Numbered from the stretch's first letter, positions 8,219 through 16,087 are shown. The stretch: DNA of 30,387 nt from Pseudomonas sp. UBA4194 (GCF_002379585.1 NZ_DFUE01000067.1:27355-57741), one strand, 5' to 3'. Translations and numbers: made by a program. The notes: generated from the sequence alone by a model not told the origin.

Positions 8219-8236
8219 GCAGGTAGCACTACCTGC
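8219..8236. promoter_or_regulatory. Perfect inverted repeat upstream of livK
   Basis: GCAGGTAG-CA-CTACCTGC lies between the sigma-54 promoter and the NtrC-like site. It is followed by a run of A on the forward strand, so it is not a terminator for livK. It could be an operator; no regulator can be named. Confidence 0.35.
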
Positions 8237-8324
8237 CAAAAAAGGTGCAACCGTCGCGGACGGACATCCCTACCTTGCACGTGCGGTGTGTGCAACCGAG
8301 CTGTAACCGCTGGCGTAACCGAAG

Positions 8325-8341
8325 TGCACATCCAAGGTGCG
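8325..8341. promoter_or_regulatory. NtrC-like enhancer site
   Basis: TGCACA-TCCAA-GGTGCG matches the NtrC consensus TGCACC-N5-GGTGCA at 10 of 12 defined positions with the correct 17-base geometry. It stands about 220-235 bases upstream of the livK sigma-54 start, a workable enhancer distance. TTGCAC/GTGCAA half-sites at 8275-8280 and 8290-8295 have spacing two bases too wide. Confidence 0.55.
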
Positions 8342-8431
8342 CAATTGCTACGACTCGCACCATTAAAGGCTGACCGAATCGCCCAATTTCGCCGAATTGG
8401 TTAGCAAGCTATGGTTTAAATCGGCGATATC

Positions 8432-8477
8432 CCGTTTTTAAACGGCTTTGCCGGGCACTGCGTGGGCAAACGGCTTT
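8432..8477. promoter_or_regulatory. Possible operator region upstream of pncB
   Basis: CCGTTT-TT-AAACGG is a perfect inverted repeat at 8432-8445. AAACGGCTTT occurs twice as a direct repeat, 8440-8449 and 8468-8477. The elements lie 76-122 bases before the pncB start. I could not identify a clear -35/-10 pair or a known regulator motif. Confidence 0.3.
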
Positions 8478-8553
8478 CTAAAAAACTGGCAGAATGTGCC
8501 CTTACTGTGCGCCACCCCTGTTTCAAATGAGGCAGGCGGTTCTGGAGACCCCG

Positions 8554-9753
8554 ATGAGCGAGAGCGTATTCGCCGATCGCGTCGTGCAAAACCTGCTCGA
8601 CACCGATCTGTACAAGCTGAGCATGATGCAGGCTGTGCTGCACAACTACCCCAACGTGGATGTGGAGTGGGAGTTCCGTTGTCGCAATGGCGAGGACCTG
8701 CGACCGTACCTGGAGGACATCCGTACGGAGCTCGAGCAGCTGTCCGAATTGAGCCTGGGCCCGGACCAGTTGACGTTCCTGGAAGGCATCAATTTCATGA
8801 AGCCGGACTTCCTGCGCTTTCTGGGATTGTTCCGCTTCAACCTGCGCTACCTGCACATCGGTATCGAGAATGACCAGCTGTTCATTCGCCTGCGCGGGCC
8901 CTGGCTGCATGTGATCCTGTTCGAGGTGCCGTTGCTGGCCACGGTCAGCGAAGTGCGCAACCGTATCCGCTACCCCGACGTACTGCTCAGCCAACCGCGG
9001 GAGAAGCTTTACCGCAAGTTCGAGTGGCTGCAGGCCAACGCCAGCAGCGATGAACTGGCCGAGCTGCAAGTGGCCGATTTCGGCACCCGCCGACGCTTCT
9101 CCTACAAGGTCCAGGAAGAAGTGGTGACGGTGCTCAAGCACGAGTTCCCCGGCCGCTTCGTCGGTACCAGCAACATGCACCTGGCCCGCCAGCTCGACCT
9201 CAAGCCGCTGGGCACCATGGCTCACGAGTGGATCATGGCGCATCAGCAACTGGGGCCACGCCTGATCGACAGTCAGATCGCCGCGCTCGATTGCTGGGTA
9301 CGGGAATACCGCGGCATGCTCGGCATCGCCCTGACCGACTGCATTACCATGGATGCCTTCCTGCGCGACTTCGATCTGTATTTCGCCAAGCTCTTCGACG
9401 GCTTGCGCCACGATTCGGGCGATCCGGTGGTGTGGGCGGAGAAAGCCATCGCCCACTACCGCCATCTGGGCATCGATCCGATGACCAAGACCCTGGTGTT
9501 CTCCGACGGCCTGGACCTGCCCAAGTCGTTGCAGATCTTTCGGGCGTTGCGCGGGCGGATCAATGTCAGCTTCGGGATCGGTACCAATCTGACGTGCGAT
9601 ATTCCGGGCGTGGAGCCGATGAACATCGTGCTGAAGATGACCGATTGCAATGGCCAGCCGGTAGCGAAGATTTCCGATGAGGCCGCGAAGACGCAGTGTC
9701 GTGATCCGAACTTCGTGGCGTATCTGCGGCATGTGTTCAAGGTGCCGGATTAG
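8554..9753 (+). CDS. pncB: Nicotinate phosphoribosyltransferase
   Basis: Cytoplasmic enzyme of the Preiss-Handler NAD salvage route that joins nicotinate to PRPP with ATP hydrolysis, giving nicotinate mononucleotide. The 399-residue length is right for the bacterial type. The N-terminal LLDTDLYKLSMMQAVL is diagnostic. MAHEW carries His224, corresponding to the phosphorylated histidine of the Salmonella enzyme. LRHDSGDP and FGIGTNL form the PRPP/phosphate region. ATG 8554 is chosen because GGAG stands 6 bases upstream and homology starts there, although the frame is open to 8494. In many Pseudomonas genomes nadE follows; here it does not. Confidence 0.96.
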   Translation: MSESVFADRVVQNLLDTDLYKLSMMQAVLHNYPNVDVEWEFRCRNGEDLRPYLEDIRTELEQLSELSLGPDQLTFLEGINFMKPDFLRFLGLFRFNLRYLHIGIENDQLFIRLRGPWLHVILFEVPLLATVSEVRNRIRYPDVLLSQPREKLYRKFEWLQANASSDELAELQVADFGTRRRFSYKVQEEVVTVLKHEFPGRFVGTSNMHLARQLDLKPLGTMAHEWIMAHQQLGPRLIDSQIAALDCWVREYRGMLGIALTDCITMDAFLRDFDLYFAKLFDGLRHDSGDPVVWAEKAIAHYRHLGIDPMTKTLVFSDGLDLPKSLQIFRALRGRINVSFGIGTNLTCDIPGVEPMNIVLKMTDCNGQPVAKISDEAAKTQCRDPNFVAYLRHVFKVPD

Positions 9754-9800
9754 GCTGGGGATGGGGCTGGCGGATTGGGCTGGGGATGGGGGGGTGAATG

Positions 9801-9839
9801 GTCCCCTCACCCCAGCCCTCTCCCTTGGGGGAGGGGGCT
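9801..9839. repeat. C-rich palindromic repeat, copy after pncB
   Basis: GTCCCCTCACCCCAGCCCTC... ends in a palindromic part CCTCTCCC-TT-GGGGGAGGGG. It lies between the convergent stop codons of pncB and the siderophore receptor gene and may end transcription from both. Other copies are at 12131-12145, 26189-26226 and 30299-30339. Confidence 0.75.
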
Positions 9840-9856
9840 AGAAGCCGCCTTCCCCT

Positions 9857-12004
9857 TCAAAAATCGAATTTCGCCCGAGCCACTACCTGACGCGGCTCGC
9901 CGATCACGATCGCCGGTGATCCCGTGCCACTGCTCGAGACGTAATAGCGCTCATCGAAGATATTCTTCACATTCAATTGCAACGTCAGGTCACGCTCGGC
10001 CAGCTTCATCTTGTAGCTGACGAACGCATCGGCCACCTTCGACGACGGCAGGTAATACTCGCGGTTCGCTGCTCCCGCCGACCCATTGTTCACGCCCCAG
10101 CGGCTGGCATAGCGCGCCCCCGCACCGGCGCGCAGCTCGCCGATACCCACCTGGCCGAAATCTCGGGTCAGGTACAACGCCGCCGTGTGCTTGGAAACGC
10201 CATCGATTGGCTGGCCCTTGAGCACCGGGTCCTCAAGCACCTCGGTGTCGGTGTAGGCATAGCTGCCCGTGACGCTCCAGAACGCGTCGAGCTGCCCGGT
10301 GACGTCCACTTCCACACCGCGGGAGCGCACCTTGCCCGAAACACGGGTACAGGTCTCATCGCCACAGGCCTCGCTGGTCTGCACATTCTTTTTGTCGATG
10401 TCGAACAGGGCTACCGTGGCGGTCAGGTTGTCGTTCTGGAACTTGGTGCCGATCTCGTACGCCTTGCCCTCCTCCGGTGGCAGGTCGCCGATGGGCGTGG
10501 CGATGGAGGTGTTGGGGCGAAACGACTCGCTGTAGCTGGCGTACAGCGACCAGTCCGGCTGGATCATGTAAACCAGACCGACCCGTGGTACCACCTTGCT
10601 CTCCTCGACGTCCGCGCCCACCACGAACGGCCGGCCCTTGCCGGTCAGTTCCTTGAAACTGTCGTAGCGCAGCCCGGCCTGGAAGATCCAGTGCTCGCCC
10701 AGGTGCATCGAGTCCTGCACGAACAGGCCGCGGGTTTCCAGGTTATCGGTCTGCTCGCTGTCCTTGGCGCTGACCGCGCTGGGCAGCGGCGCATTGCCGT
10801 ACACCGGGTTGTTGTAGTTGAAGTCCGCCCTGGCGGTGTTGCGGATCAGATCGCCCAGGGTGCGCTCGTTCTTCATGTAGTCGACGCCTACCAACACCTC
10901 GTGCAGGGTGTCGCCCCAGTACAGGTTGCCCAGCGCATTGACCGTACCGGTGTGCGCGAACTGCACGGCATCGCGGGTAGCATCGGCGCGGCGAGTGACC
11001 AGTCTGGTGTTGTAGTTGGCCGACATGAATCGCGACTGCTGGTCGTTGTAGTAATTGCGGCTGTAACCGTAACCGGCGCGCAGGGTCCAGATGTCGTTCA
11101 GGCGGTGCTCAGCGCGCAAGTCCAGGGCATCGGAGCGACCGCTGGTGACGTTGAACGGTTCGTCCAGGCGCGTGCGACGGGAGATGTCCAACGGTTTGCC
11201 GGTCAGGGTATTGATCTGAGTGCCGCGGTCGAACGGCACCGAATACTCCATGTGCTCGTAGGCCACCGACAGCGTGGTGTCGTCACCGTACCAGGCCAGG
11301 GACGGTGCGATGACCGTCTGGTCGATGCTGCCGAAATTGCGCCAGTAGTCATAGTTCTGCTGGTCGGCAATGAAACGATAGGCCAGCCCGTTGTCGCCCA
11401 GCGGGCCGGTGACGTCGACTTGCTCGCCGCCGCCGCCAAAGCTGCTGCCCCATACCGAGATCGAGCGGGCATCGGTCAACGCGGGCTGCTTGGTGACCAC
11501 ATTGATCACCCCGCCGGGGTCCTGCACGCCGTAGAGCATGGACGCCGGGCCCTTGAGCACTTCGATGCGTTCGGTGGTGGGTGTGAAGTTGCGCGCCCTG
11601 ACCGACTGCATGCCGTCACGCATGATGGAGTTGTCGCGGTTGGTGCCAAAGCCACGCTTCTGGATGGCGTCCTGGGTGCCGCCCAGGGTATTGCCCTGCT
11701 TCACGCCACTGACGGCATTGATGGCTTCGTCCAGACTCTGCGGCAGGCGGTCTTCGATGACCCGCTGAGTGACCACGTTCACCGACTGGGGCGTTTCCAC
11801 CAGCGGCGCATCGGTGCGGCTGGCGACAGAGGCGCGCCGGGCCTGATAGGACGTGCGGCTGCGTTCGACACTGTCTTCGGCGCTGGGCTGGGATGTGGCA
11901 TTGATGTCGAGCGCATCCAGCTGCAAGTGCCCGGATGGCGTTTCAGCAGCCAGCAGGCAGGGGCTGGCGATGACGGAGCAGAGACCGAAGACGATGACTT
12001 TCAT
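9857..12004 (-). CDS. TonB-dependent siderophore receptor, outer membrane
   Basis: A 715-residue outer-membrane receptor for a ferric chelate, energised by TonB-ExbBD. Residues 1-20 form a signal peptide (cleavage after LLAA). A likely TonB box is LDALDINAT. The plug domain (about 65-170) has ETPQSVNVVTQRVIEDR and ERIEVLKGPASMLYG, both classic. The remainder is a 22-strand barrel ending in the C-terminal Phe of RAKFDF. A Cys pair in SEACGDETC probably forms a loop disulfide, as in ferrichrome-type receptors. There is no N-terminal signalling (STN) domain, so it should not control a sigma/anti-sigma pair, and none is adjacent. The ligand is unknown; a hydroxamate is a weak guess. No good Shine-Dalgarno precedes ATG 12004; a large dyad does. 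Confidence 0.9.
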   Translation of the reverse strand: MKVIVFGLCSVIASPCLLAAETPSGHLQLDALDINATSQPSAEDSVERSRTSYQARRASVASRTDAPLVETPQSVNVVTQRVIEDRLPQSLDEAINAVSGVKQGNTLGGTQDAIQKRGFGTNRDNSIMRDGMQSVRARNFTPTTERIEVLKGPASMLYGVQDPGGVINVVTKQPALTDARSISVWGSSFGGGGEQVDVTGPLGDNGLAYRFIADQQNYDYWRNFGSIDQTVIAPSLAWYGDDTTLSVAYEHMEYSVPFDRGTQINTLTGKPLDISRRTRLDEPFNVTSGRSDALDLRAEHRLNDIWTLRAGYGYSRNYYNDQQSRFMSANYNTRLVTRRADATRDAVQFAHTGTVNALGNLYWGDTLHEVLVGVDYMKNERTLGDLIRNTARADFNYNNPVYGNAPLPSAVSAKDSEQTDNLETRGLFVQDSMHLGEHWIFQAGLRYDSFKELTGKGRPFVVGADVEESKVVPRVGLVYMIQPDWSLYASYSESFRPNTSIATPIGDLPPEEGKAYEIGTKFQNDNLTATVALFDIDKKNVQTSEACGDETCTRVSGKVRSRGVEVDVTGQLDAFWSVTGSYAYTDTEVLEDPVLKGQPIDGVSKHTAALYLTRDFGQVGIGELRAGAGARYASRWGVNNGSAGAANREYYLPSSKVADAFVSYKMKLAERDLTLQLNVKNIFDERYYVSSSGTGSPAIVIGEPRQVVARAKFDF

Positions 12005-12023
12005 GGGTTTCGCTGTGCGTGGA

Positions 12024-12061
12024 GTGAATGGGAAACGGAATCAATTCCGATGTTCATTCAC
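12024..12061. promoter_or_regulatory. 38-base dyad upstream of the siderophore receptor
   Basis: GTGAATG (12024-12030) and CATTCAC (12055-12061) flank CGGAAT (12036-12041) and ATTCCG (12044-12049). Both repeats share the same centre, with 5-base gaps on each side. It ends 19 bases before the start codon and could act as an operator or as a messenger hairpin. It does not resemble the Fur consensus. Confidence 0.5.
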
Positions 12062-12130
12062 TACACGTTGGCGAGGCGCTGATACCTCATCGGCGGATCG
12101 GTTTTTTTTGGACGTGTGGGGCAAGTTCCG

Positions 12131-12145
12131 CTCACCCCAGCCCTC
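12131..12145. repeat. Partial copy of the C-rich repeat
   Basis: CTCACCCCAGCCCTC matches the core of the repeat at 9801-9839 in the same orientation, but the palindromic tail is degenerate. It lies five bases from the azurin stop codon. Confidence 0.6.
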
Positions 12146-12150
12146 CACCC

Positions 12151-12603
12151 TCAGTCGCCTAATGTGAGAGTGCCCTTCATCATGGAGATATGCCCAGGAA
12201 ACGAGCAGAAGAACAGATACTTCTCATCGGCCGACAGCTTCGACACATCGAACGACACCGAATCCGTCTCGCCGGCACCGATCACCTTGGTATGGGCGAT
12301 CACCCGCGCATCGTCAGCTTTCAGGTAGCTGTTATCGATACCGGCGCTCAGGCCATCCATCGCCACTGGCTGGGCATCGGCTTCCTTGCTCAATACCCAG
12401 TTATGCCCCATGACCTGCTTGGGCAAGCTGCCAGAGTGGGTCAGGTTGACGGTGAACGTCTTGCAGCTTTTGCTGATTTCAATCTCTTTCTTGTCGAACG
12501 TCATCTGGTCGGTGGAGTCGACGGTAATCGAGCACTTCTCTTCAGCGAACACTTGGCCACTGGCCAGAACGAGCAGGGATACGGCGACAGCTTTGGCAAA
12601 CAT
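12151..12603 (-). CDS. azu: Azurin, periplasmic type 1 copper protein
   Basis: Small blue copper electron carrier of the periplasm, linked to nitrite/cytochrome electron transfer and redox stress. The precursor is 150 residues with a 20-residue signal peptide (MFAKAVAV...VFA). Copper ligands are all present: His67 in VMGHNWVL, Cys133 and His138 in FFCSFPGH, Met142 as axial ligand, and Gly66. Cys24 and Cys47 match the conserved disulfide. The mature length of 130 compares with 128 in P. aeruginosa. GGAG stands upstream of ATG 12603 (TGGAGACTCCC). It appears to be a single-gene transcript; a promoter with an overlapping palindrome lies about 30-60 bases upstream. Confidence 0.97.
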   Translation of the reverse strand: MFAKAVAVSLLVLASGQVFAEEKCSITVDSTDQMTFDKKEIEISKSCKTFTVNLTHSGSLPKQVMGHNWVLSKEADAQPVAMDGLSAGIDNSYLKADDARVIAHTKVIGAGETDSVSFDVSKLSADEKYLFFCSFPGHISMMKGTLTLGD

Positions 12604-12633
12604 GGGAGTCTCCAGGCAGGGATAGCTAAGGCA

Positions 12634-12666
12634 CGATCATTACACGCCCTGTACATTGTATACAAT
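12634..12666 (-). promoter_or_regulatory. Azurin promoter with overlapping ATTGTATACAAT palindrome
   Basis: On the reverse strand TTGTAT and TAATGA stand 17 bases apart, a fair sigma-70 pair. The -35 hexamer lies inside the perfect 12-base palindrome ATTGTATACAAT (12655-12666). The TNGTNNACNA core resembles operators of GntR-type (FCD) regulators. No ANR box (TTGAT-N4-ATCAA) is present. The regulator is unknown. Confidence 0.45.
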
Positions 12667-12710
12667 AAGAGGTGCCGATTAATTACACTTTAGCCGCCAG
12701 CACCTCGGCC

Positions 12711-13601
12711 TCACGCCAAGGGCAGTACCGTCACCTGCACCTCGGGATCATGATTGCCGCCGCCCAGAATCACCCCCCGCAGCGGCGATACATCGGAGAA
12801 ATCCCGCCCCCAGGCCAGGGTGATGTGCTCAAGCCCGGGCTGAACGTTGTTGGTCGGGTCGAAATCGACCCAGCCCAAGGCCGGACAAAATACCGAGACC
12901 CAGGCATGGGAGGCATCGGCGCCGATCAGTCGCGGCTGGCCGGGCGGCGGCTGGGTAAGCAGGTAGCCGCTGACGTAGCGCGCCGCTACGCCCCGCGAAC
13001 GCAGGCAGGCGAGCATCAAGTGGGCGAAGTCCTGGCACACGCCGCGGCGATTCTCCAGCACCTCTACCAGGGGTGTTGCCACTTGGGTGGCTTCGGCGTC
13101 GAAGGTGAACTCTTCGTAGATTTTCTCCATCAGCGCCTGTGCCCCAACCAACAAAGGTACGCCTGCCGGGAAGCAGCTCTGGGAAAACGCCACGAAGCTT
13201 TTCTTCACGCGCACGTAGGGTGACTCGAATCGATAGCGACAGGCTTCGAGCATGTCCGGGGCCAGCGCGGTGCCTGAATAACACAAGGCGCTGCGGGTCG
13301 ATTCCCAGGCCGGTGACAGGCTGAAATCCAGGCTCGGACGTGGCAACACTTCAACGTGCAGCCGCGCGCCGACCTTGAGCTCGTCGTGAGGTCGCTCGAA
13401 CGCCAGCCGCGTCAGCGGGTTGCCGAACACATCCAATCCATCCGCGCGGCTGGACGGTTCGGGGCTGATCTCCAGCACCTGCTCATGGCACACCTGCCAG
13501 GCGCAGGGCCGCGGCCACAGGTGCGCAAGTTGCTTGGCCAGCGACACCGGGCTGTCGTAGCGGTAATGGGTGTCGTGAAGTATCTGGTAATGAGCGCTCA
13601 T
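12711..13601 (-). CDS. Transglutaminase-like protein of the ATP-grasp/alpha-E cluster
   Basis: A 296-residue protein with an N-terminal bacterial transglutaminase beta domain (HDTHYRYDSPVSLAKQ, about 1-90) and a transglutaminase-like papain-fold core (about 150-260). The catalytic triad is visible: Cys189 in RRGVCQDFAH, His232 in ASHAWVSVF and Asp248 in DFDPTNN. No signal peptide or membrane segment is seen, so it is probably cytoplasmic. Family members act as peptidases or amide-bond transferases. It is the last gene of the operon; its ATG overlaps the upstream stop codon by one base (TGATG). Its N-terminal THYRYD motif is shared with the first gene of the operon, showing the two transglutaminases are related. 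Confidence 0.9.
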   Translation of the reverse strand: MSAHYQILHDTHYRYDSPVSLAKQLAHLWPRPCAWQVCHEQVLEISPEPSSRADGLDVFGNPLTRLAFERPHDELKVGARLHVEVLPRPSLDFSLSPAWESTRSALCYSGTALAPDMLEACRYRFESPYVRVKKSFVAFSQSCFPAGVPLLVGAQALMEKIYEEFTFDAEATQVATPLVEVLENRRGVCQDFAHLMLACLRSRGVAARYVSGYLLTQPPPGQPRLIGADASHAWVSVFCPALGWVDFDPTNNVQPGLEHITLAWGRDFSDVSPLRGVILGGGNHDPEVQVTVLPLA

Positions 13602-16087
13602 CAGACGGACACCGTCTGCTGGCTGACATCGTCGACATGGGCAAAGTGGCGCAGCGCCAGGCGGTCGGAAACGTGGCTGCTGGCACTGGCGATTTCTCGC
13701 AACAGGCTGCTCAGCCCTTCGAGCACGGCCCGCACGCTGCCCTCACCGAACAGCGAGTTTTCCAGGGTGCCGAGGTCGAAGTACGCCAGACGCTCGATCA
13801 GCGGCGCCAGGGCGCGCTCGCGCGGCACATCGAATTCGTCGTTCAGGCGGCGCAAGGCGCGCGCCACCAGCTTGAGCTGGAACACCACGGCGTGTGGGTT
13901 CTGCGCATCGAGCAGCAACAGGTCCAGTACCGGTATCAGTTGTGGCACTGCCAGATAACGGGAACGGTAGGTGATACTGCTGTTGCCCAACTCCAGCAAC
14001 CATTCAAGGCCTGCCTGATCCTCTACCGCTGCGGTGCCGAGAAAAGCCGCCAGGCTGGTACTGAGAAATTGCAGACGCTCGATGCGCCGGCCGATCATCA
14101 GAAAGCGCCAGCCCTCGTCGCGGGTCATGTCGTCCAGCGCAAAGCCGGACAACGCCGCCAAGTTCATGACCAGACGGTTGAGGAAATCCAGCAGTTCGCC
14201 GAAGTCCGGGGTCTCGGTCTCCAGGGCCAACGCTTCGCGCTGCAATTCCACCAGGGCCTGCCAGTTTTCTCGCGACAGCTTGCCGCGTACCTGCGAGGCG
14301 GCCCATTGCAGCCGTTGCAGATTGGCGCGCAGGCTGAACGCCCAGTCATCCCCCAGCAGGGCAGCCAGCAGACGCTCGCGCAGGGTGCCCTCTTCCGGCA
14401 ACAGATGCAGACTTTCGGCCAGGTCCACGGCGGCCTGCAACGCCTGGGCGTCATCGCCATCGATATAGCGCACCAGGATGATCCGCAACAGGCGCGCGCT
14501 GTCGTCGCAACGCTCGCAGTAGCGACCGAACCAGAACAGGTTCTCCACCACCCGCGATGGCAGGTAAGGGTCGACGCGTACCAGATCATGGACCCCGATG
14601 GTGCGCTGCGCCCGCCACTGCTCGCCCATCGGCGCGCGTTCACCCAGTATCCAGGTGTCCTTGCTGGCGCCGCCGCGCTGCATCGACACCACCTCGGCAT
14701 CGGCATCGGCCGCTACCCGTGTCAGGGCCCCGGGCAGCACCCGGTAGTCGTCCGCGCCGGCCACTGCGAATACGCGCATGCCAATGGCCCGCGACTGCAG
14801 CTGGCTGCTGTCGGCTTGCCAGACGGGTGCCTGGGACAGCTGCGCCATCTCTTGGGCGACGTAGGCATAGGGGCGCGCCTGCAAGCGCTCCGCCAGGACC
14901 TGGCGCTGAGCAGTGTCGAGGTCGCGACCAAACACCGGCTCGAAGCTCTGGGAAGGAAAGGCCGGCTTGATCAGCAATTCGCCGAGCTTTTCCAGCGCCT
15001 GGGCCAACACCGGCGGCTCGCCGCACCACCAAGTGGCAATGGACGGCAGAATCAGCTCCTCACCGAACAGGTGCTGGTTGATCCTGGGCAGGAAGCCCAG
15101 CAGCCCCGGTGATTCCAGCACACCGCTGCCCAAGGCGTTGGCCACCAACACGTTACCCTGGCGCACTGCCTGAAGCAGACCGGGCACGCCCAGCGCCGAA
15201 TCGGTGCGCAACTCCAAAGGGTCGCAGAAGTCGTCGTCCAGGCGACGCATGATCGCGTGAACACGGCGCAGGCCGCTCAAGGTCTTGAGGTACACCGTGG
15301 CATCGCGCACCGTCAGGTCACTGCCTTCCACCAACGGGTAGCCCAGCTGACGCGCCAGGTACAGATGCTCGAAATAGCTCTCGTTGAAGCGCCCAGGGGT
15401 CAGCAGTACCACCAGCGGCGTTTCATTGCCGTTGGGTGCCAGGCGCGCCATGGTGTCCTGCAGGGTGCGGAAGAAGCCGGCCAGGTGCTCGACCTTGAGG
15501 TCGCGGTACAGGTCCGGGAAGGCCCGCGACAGCGTCATGCGGTTTTCCAGGGCATAGCCGGCCCCCGAGGGTGCCTGCGCCCGGTCGGCGGTTATCCACC
15601 AGCGGCCATCCGGCGTGCGCGCAAGGTCGGCTGCGTACAGGTGCAGAAAGGTGCCTTCAGGCGGCAGCATGCCTTGGCATGGCCACAGATAATTGTTGTG
15701 GCCGAACACCAGCTCGGCCGGCAGCAACCCGTCGGCAATCAGCTTCTGCGGCCCGTAGATATCAGCCAGCACGGCATTGAGCAGGCGCGCGCGCTGGGCG
15801 ATGCCGGCCGACACCGTACGCCATTCGTCCGCGGGGATGATGTTGGGCAGCAGGTCCAGCTCCCACGGGCGGTCGGCCCCCTTGGGGTCGGCGTAGACGT
15901 TATAGGTCACGCCGTTTTCCTGAATCTGCCGGGTCAGCAAGGCCTGGCGCTGAGCCAGCGAGCCCGGCGTGCTGCGTTGCAACTGCTCGAACAACCGCCG
16001 CCAGTGAGGCCGCACCGCGCCACCGGGCTCGAGCATTTCGTGATAGGTACCCTGGGACAGCGGGTATCGGTCAAGCAGGTCTGGCAT
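13601..16087 (-). CDS. Circularly permuted ATP-grasp protein fused to an alpha-E domain
   Basis: An 828-residue two-part protein. The N-terminal part (about 1-490) is a circularly permuted ATP-grasp ligase: GTYHEML, LLTPGRFNESYFEH, VRDATVYLKTL and ANALGSGVLESPGLLGFLP are typical. Such enzymes activate a carboxylate with ATP and join it to an amine. The C-terminal part (about 500-825) is an all-helical alpha-E domain, opening with NLFWFGRYCERCDD, the conserved ER motif. In many bacteria these are separate genes; here they are one frame. The start ATG 16087 has a weak ribosome site but fits the family. It sits 87 bases after the DUF2126 gene and overlaps the next transglutaminase gene. Domain prediction links it to peptide synthesis or modification; no substrate is known. 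Confidence 0.9.
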   Translation of the reverse strand: MPDLLDRYPLSQGTYHEMLEPGGAVRPHWRRLFEQLQRSTPGSLAQRQALLTRQIQENGVTYNVYADPKGADRPWELDLLPNIIPADEWRTVSAGIAQRARLLNAVLADIYGPQKLIADGLLPAELVFGHNNYLWPCQGMLPPEGTFLHLYAADLARTPDGRWWITADRAQAPSGAGYALENRMTLSRAFPDLYRDLKVEHLAGFFRTLQDTMARLAPNGNETPLVVLLTPGRFNESYFEHLYLARQLGYPLVEGSDLTVRDATVYLKTLSGLRRVHAIMRRLDDDFCDPLELRTDSALGVPGLLQAVRQGNVLVANALGSGVLESPGLLGFLPRINQHLFGEELILPSIATWWCGEPPVLAQALEKLGELLIKPAFPSQSFEPVFGRDLDTAQRQVLAERLQARPYAYVAQEMAQLSQAPVWQADSSQLQSRAIGMRVFAVAGADDYRVLPGALTRVAADADAEVVSMQRGGASKDTWILGERAPMGEQWRAQRTIGVHDLVRVDPYLPSRVVENLFWFGRYCERCDDSARLLRIILVRYIDGDDAQALQAAVDLAESLHLLPEEGTLRERLLAALLGDDWAFSLRANLQRLQWAASQVRGKLSRENWQALVELQREALALETETPDFGELLDFLNRLVMNLAALSGFALDDMTRDEGWRFLMIGRRIERLQFLSTSLAAFLGTAAVEDQAGLEWLLELGNSSITYRSRYLAVPQLIPVLDLLLLDAQNPHAVVFQLKLVARALRRLNDEFDVPRERALAPLIERLAYFDLGTLENSLFGEGSVRAVLEGLSSLLREIASASSHVSDRLALRHFAHVDDVSQQTVSV

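Noticed and set aside
8275..8295. Second NtrC site (TTGCAC-N9-GTGCAA)
   Set aside because: The half-sites are two bases too far apart for the NtrC geometry and the inner C/G positions do not match.
8057..8404. Forward frame of 115 codons upstream of pncB
   Set aside because: It covers the livK sigma-54 promoter and NtrC-like site, has no family features, and shows no convincing ribosome site.
12005..12120. Fur box in front of the siderophore receptor
   Set aside because: Alignment of the GATAATGATAATCATTATC consensus to this region gives few matches; the visible dyad has a different sequence.
12604..12710. ANR/FNR box in front of azurin
   Set aside because: No TTGAT-N4-ATCAA sequence is present; only the ATTGTATACAAT palindrome is clear.
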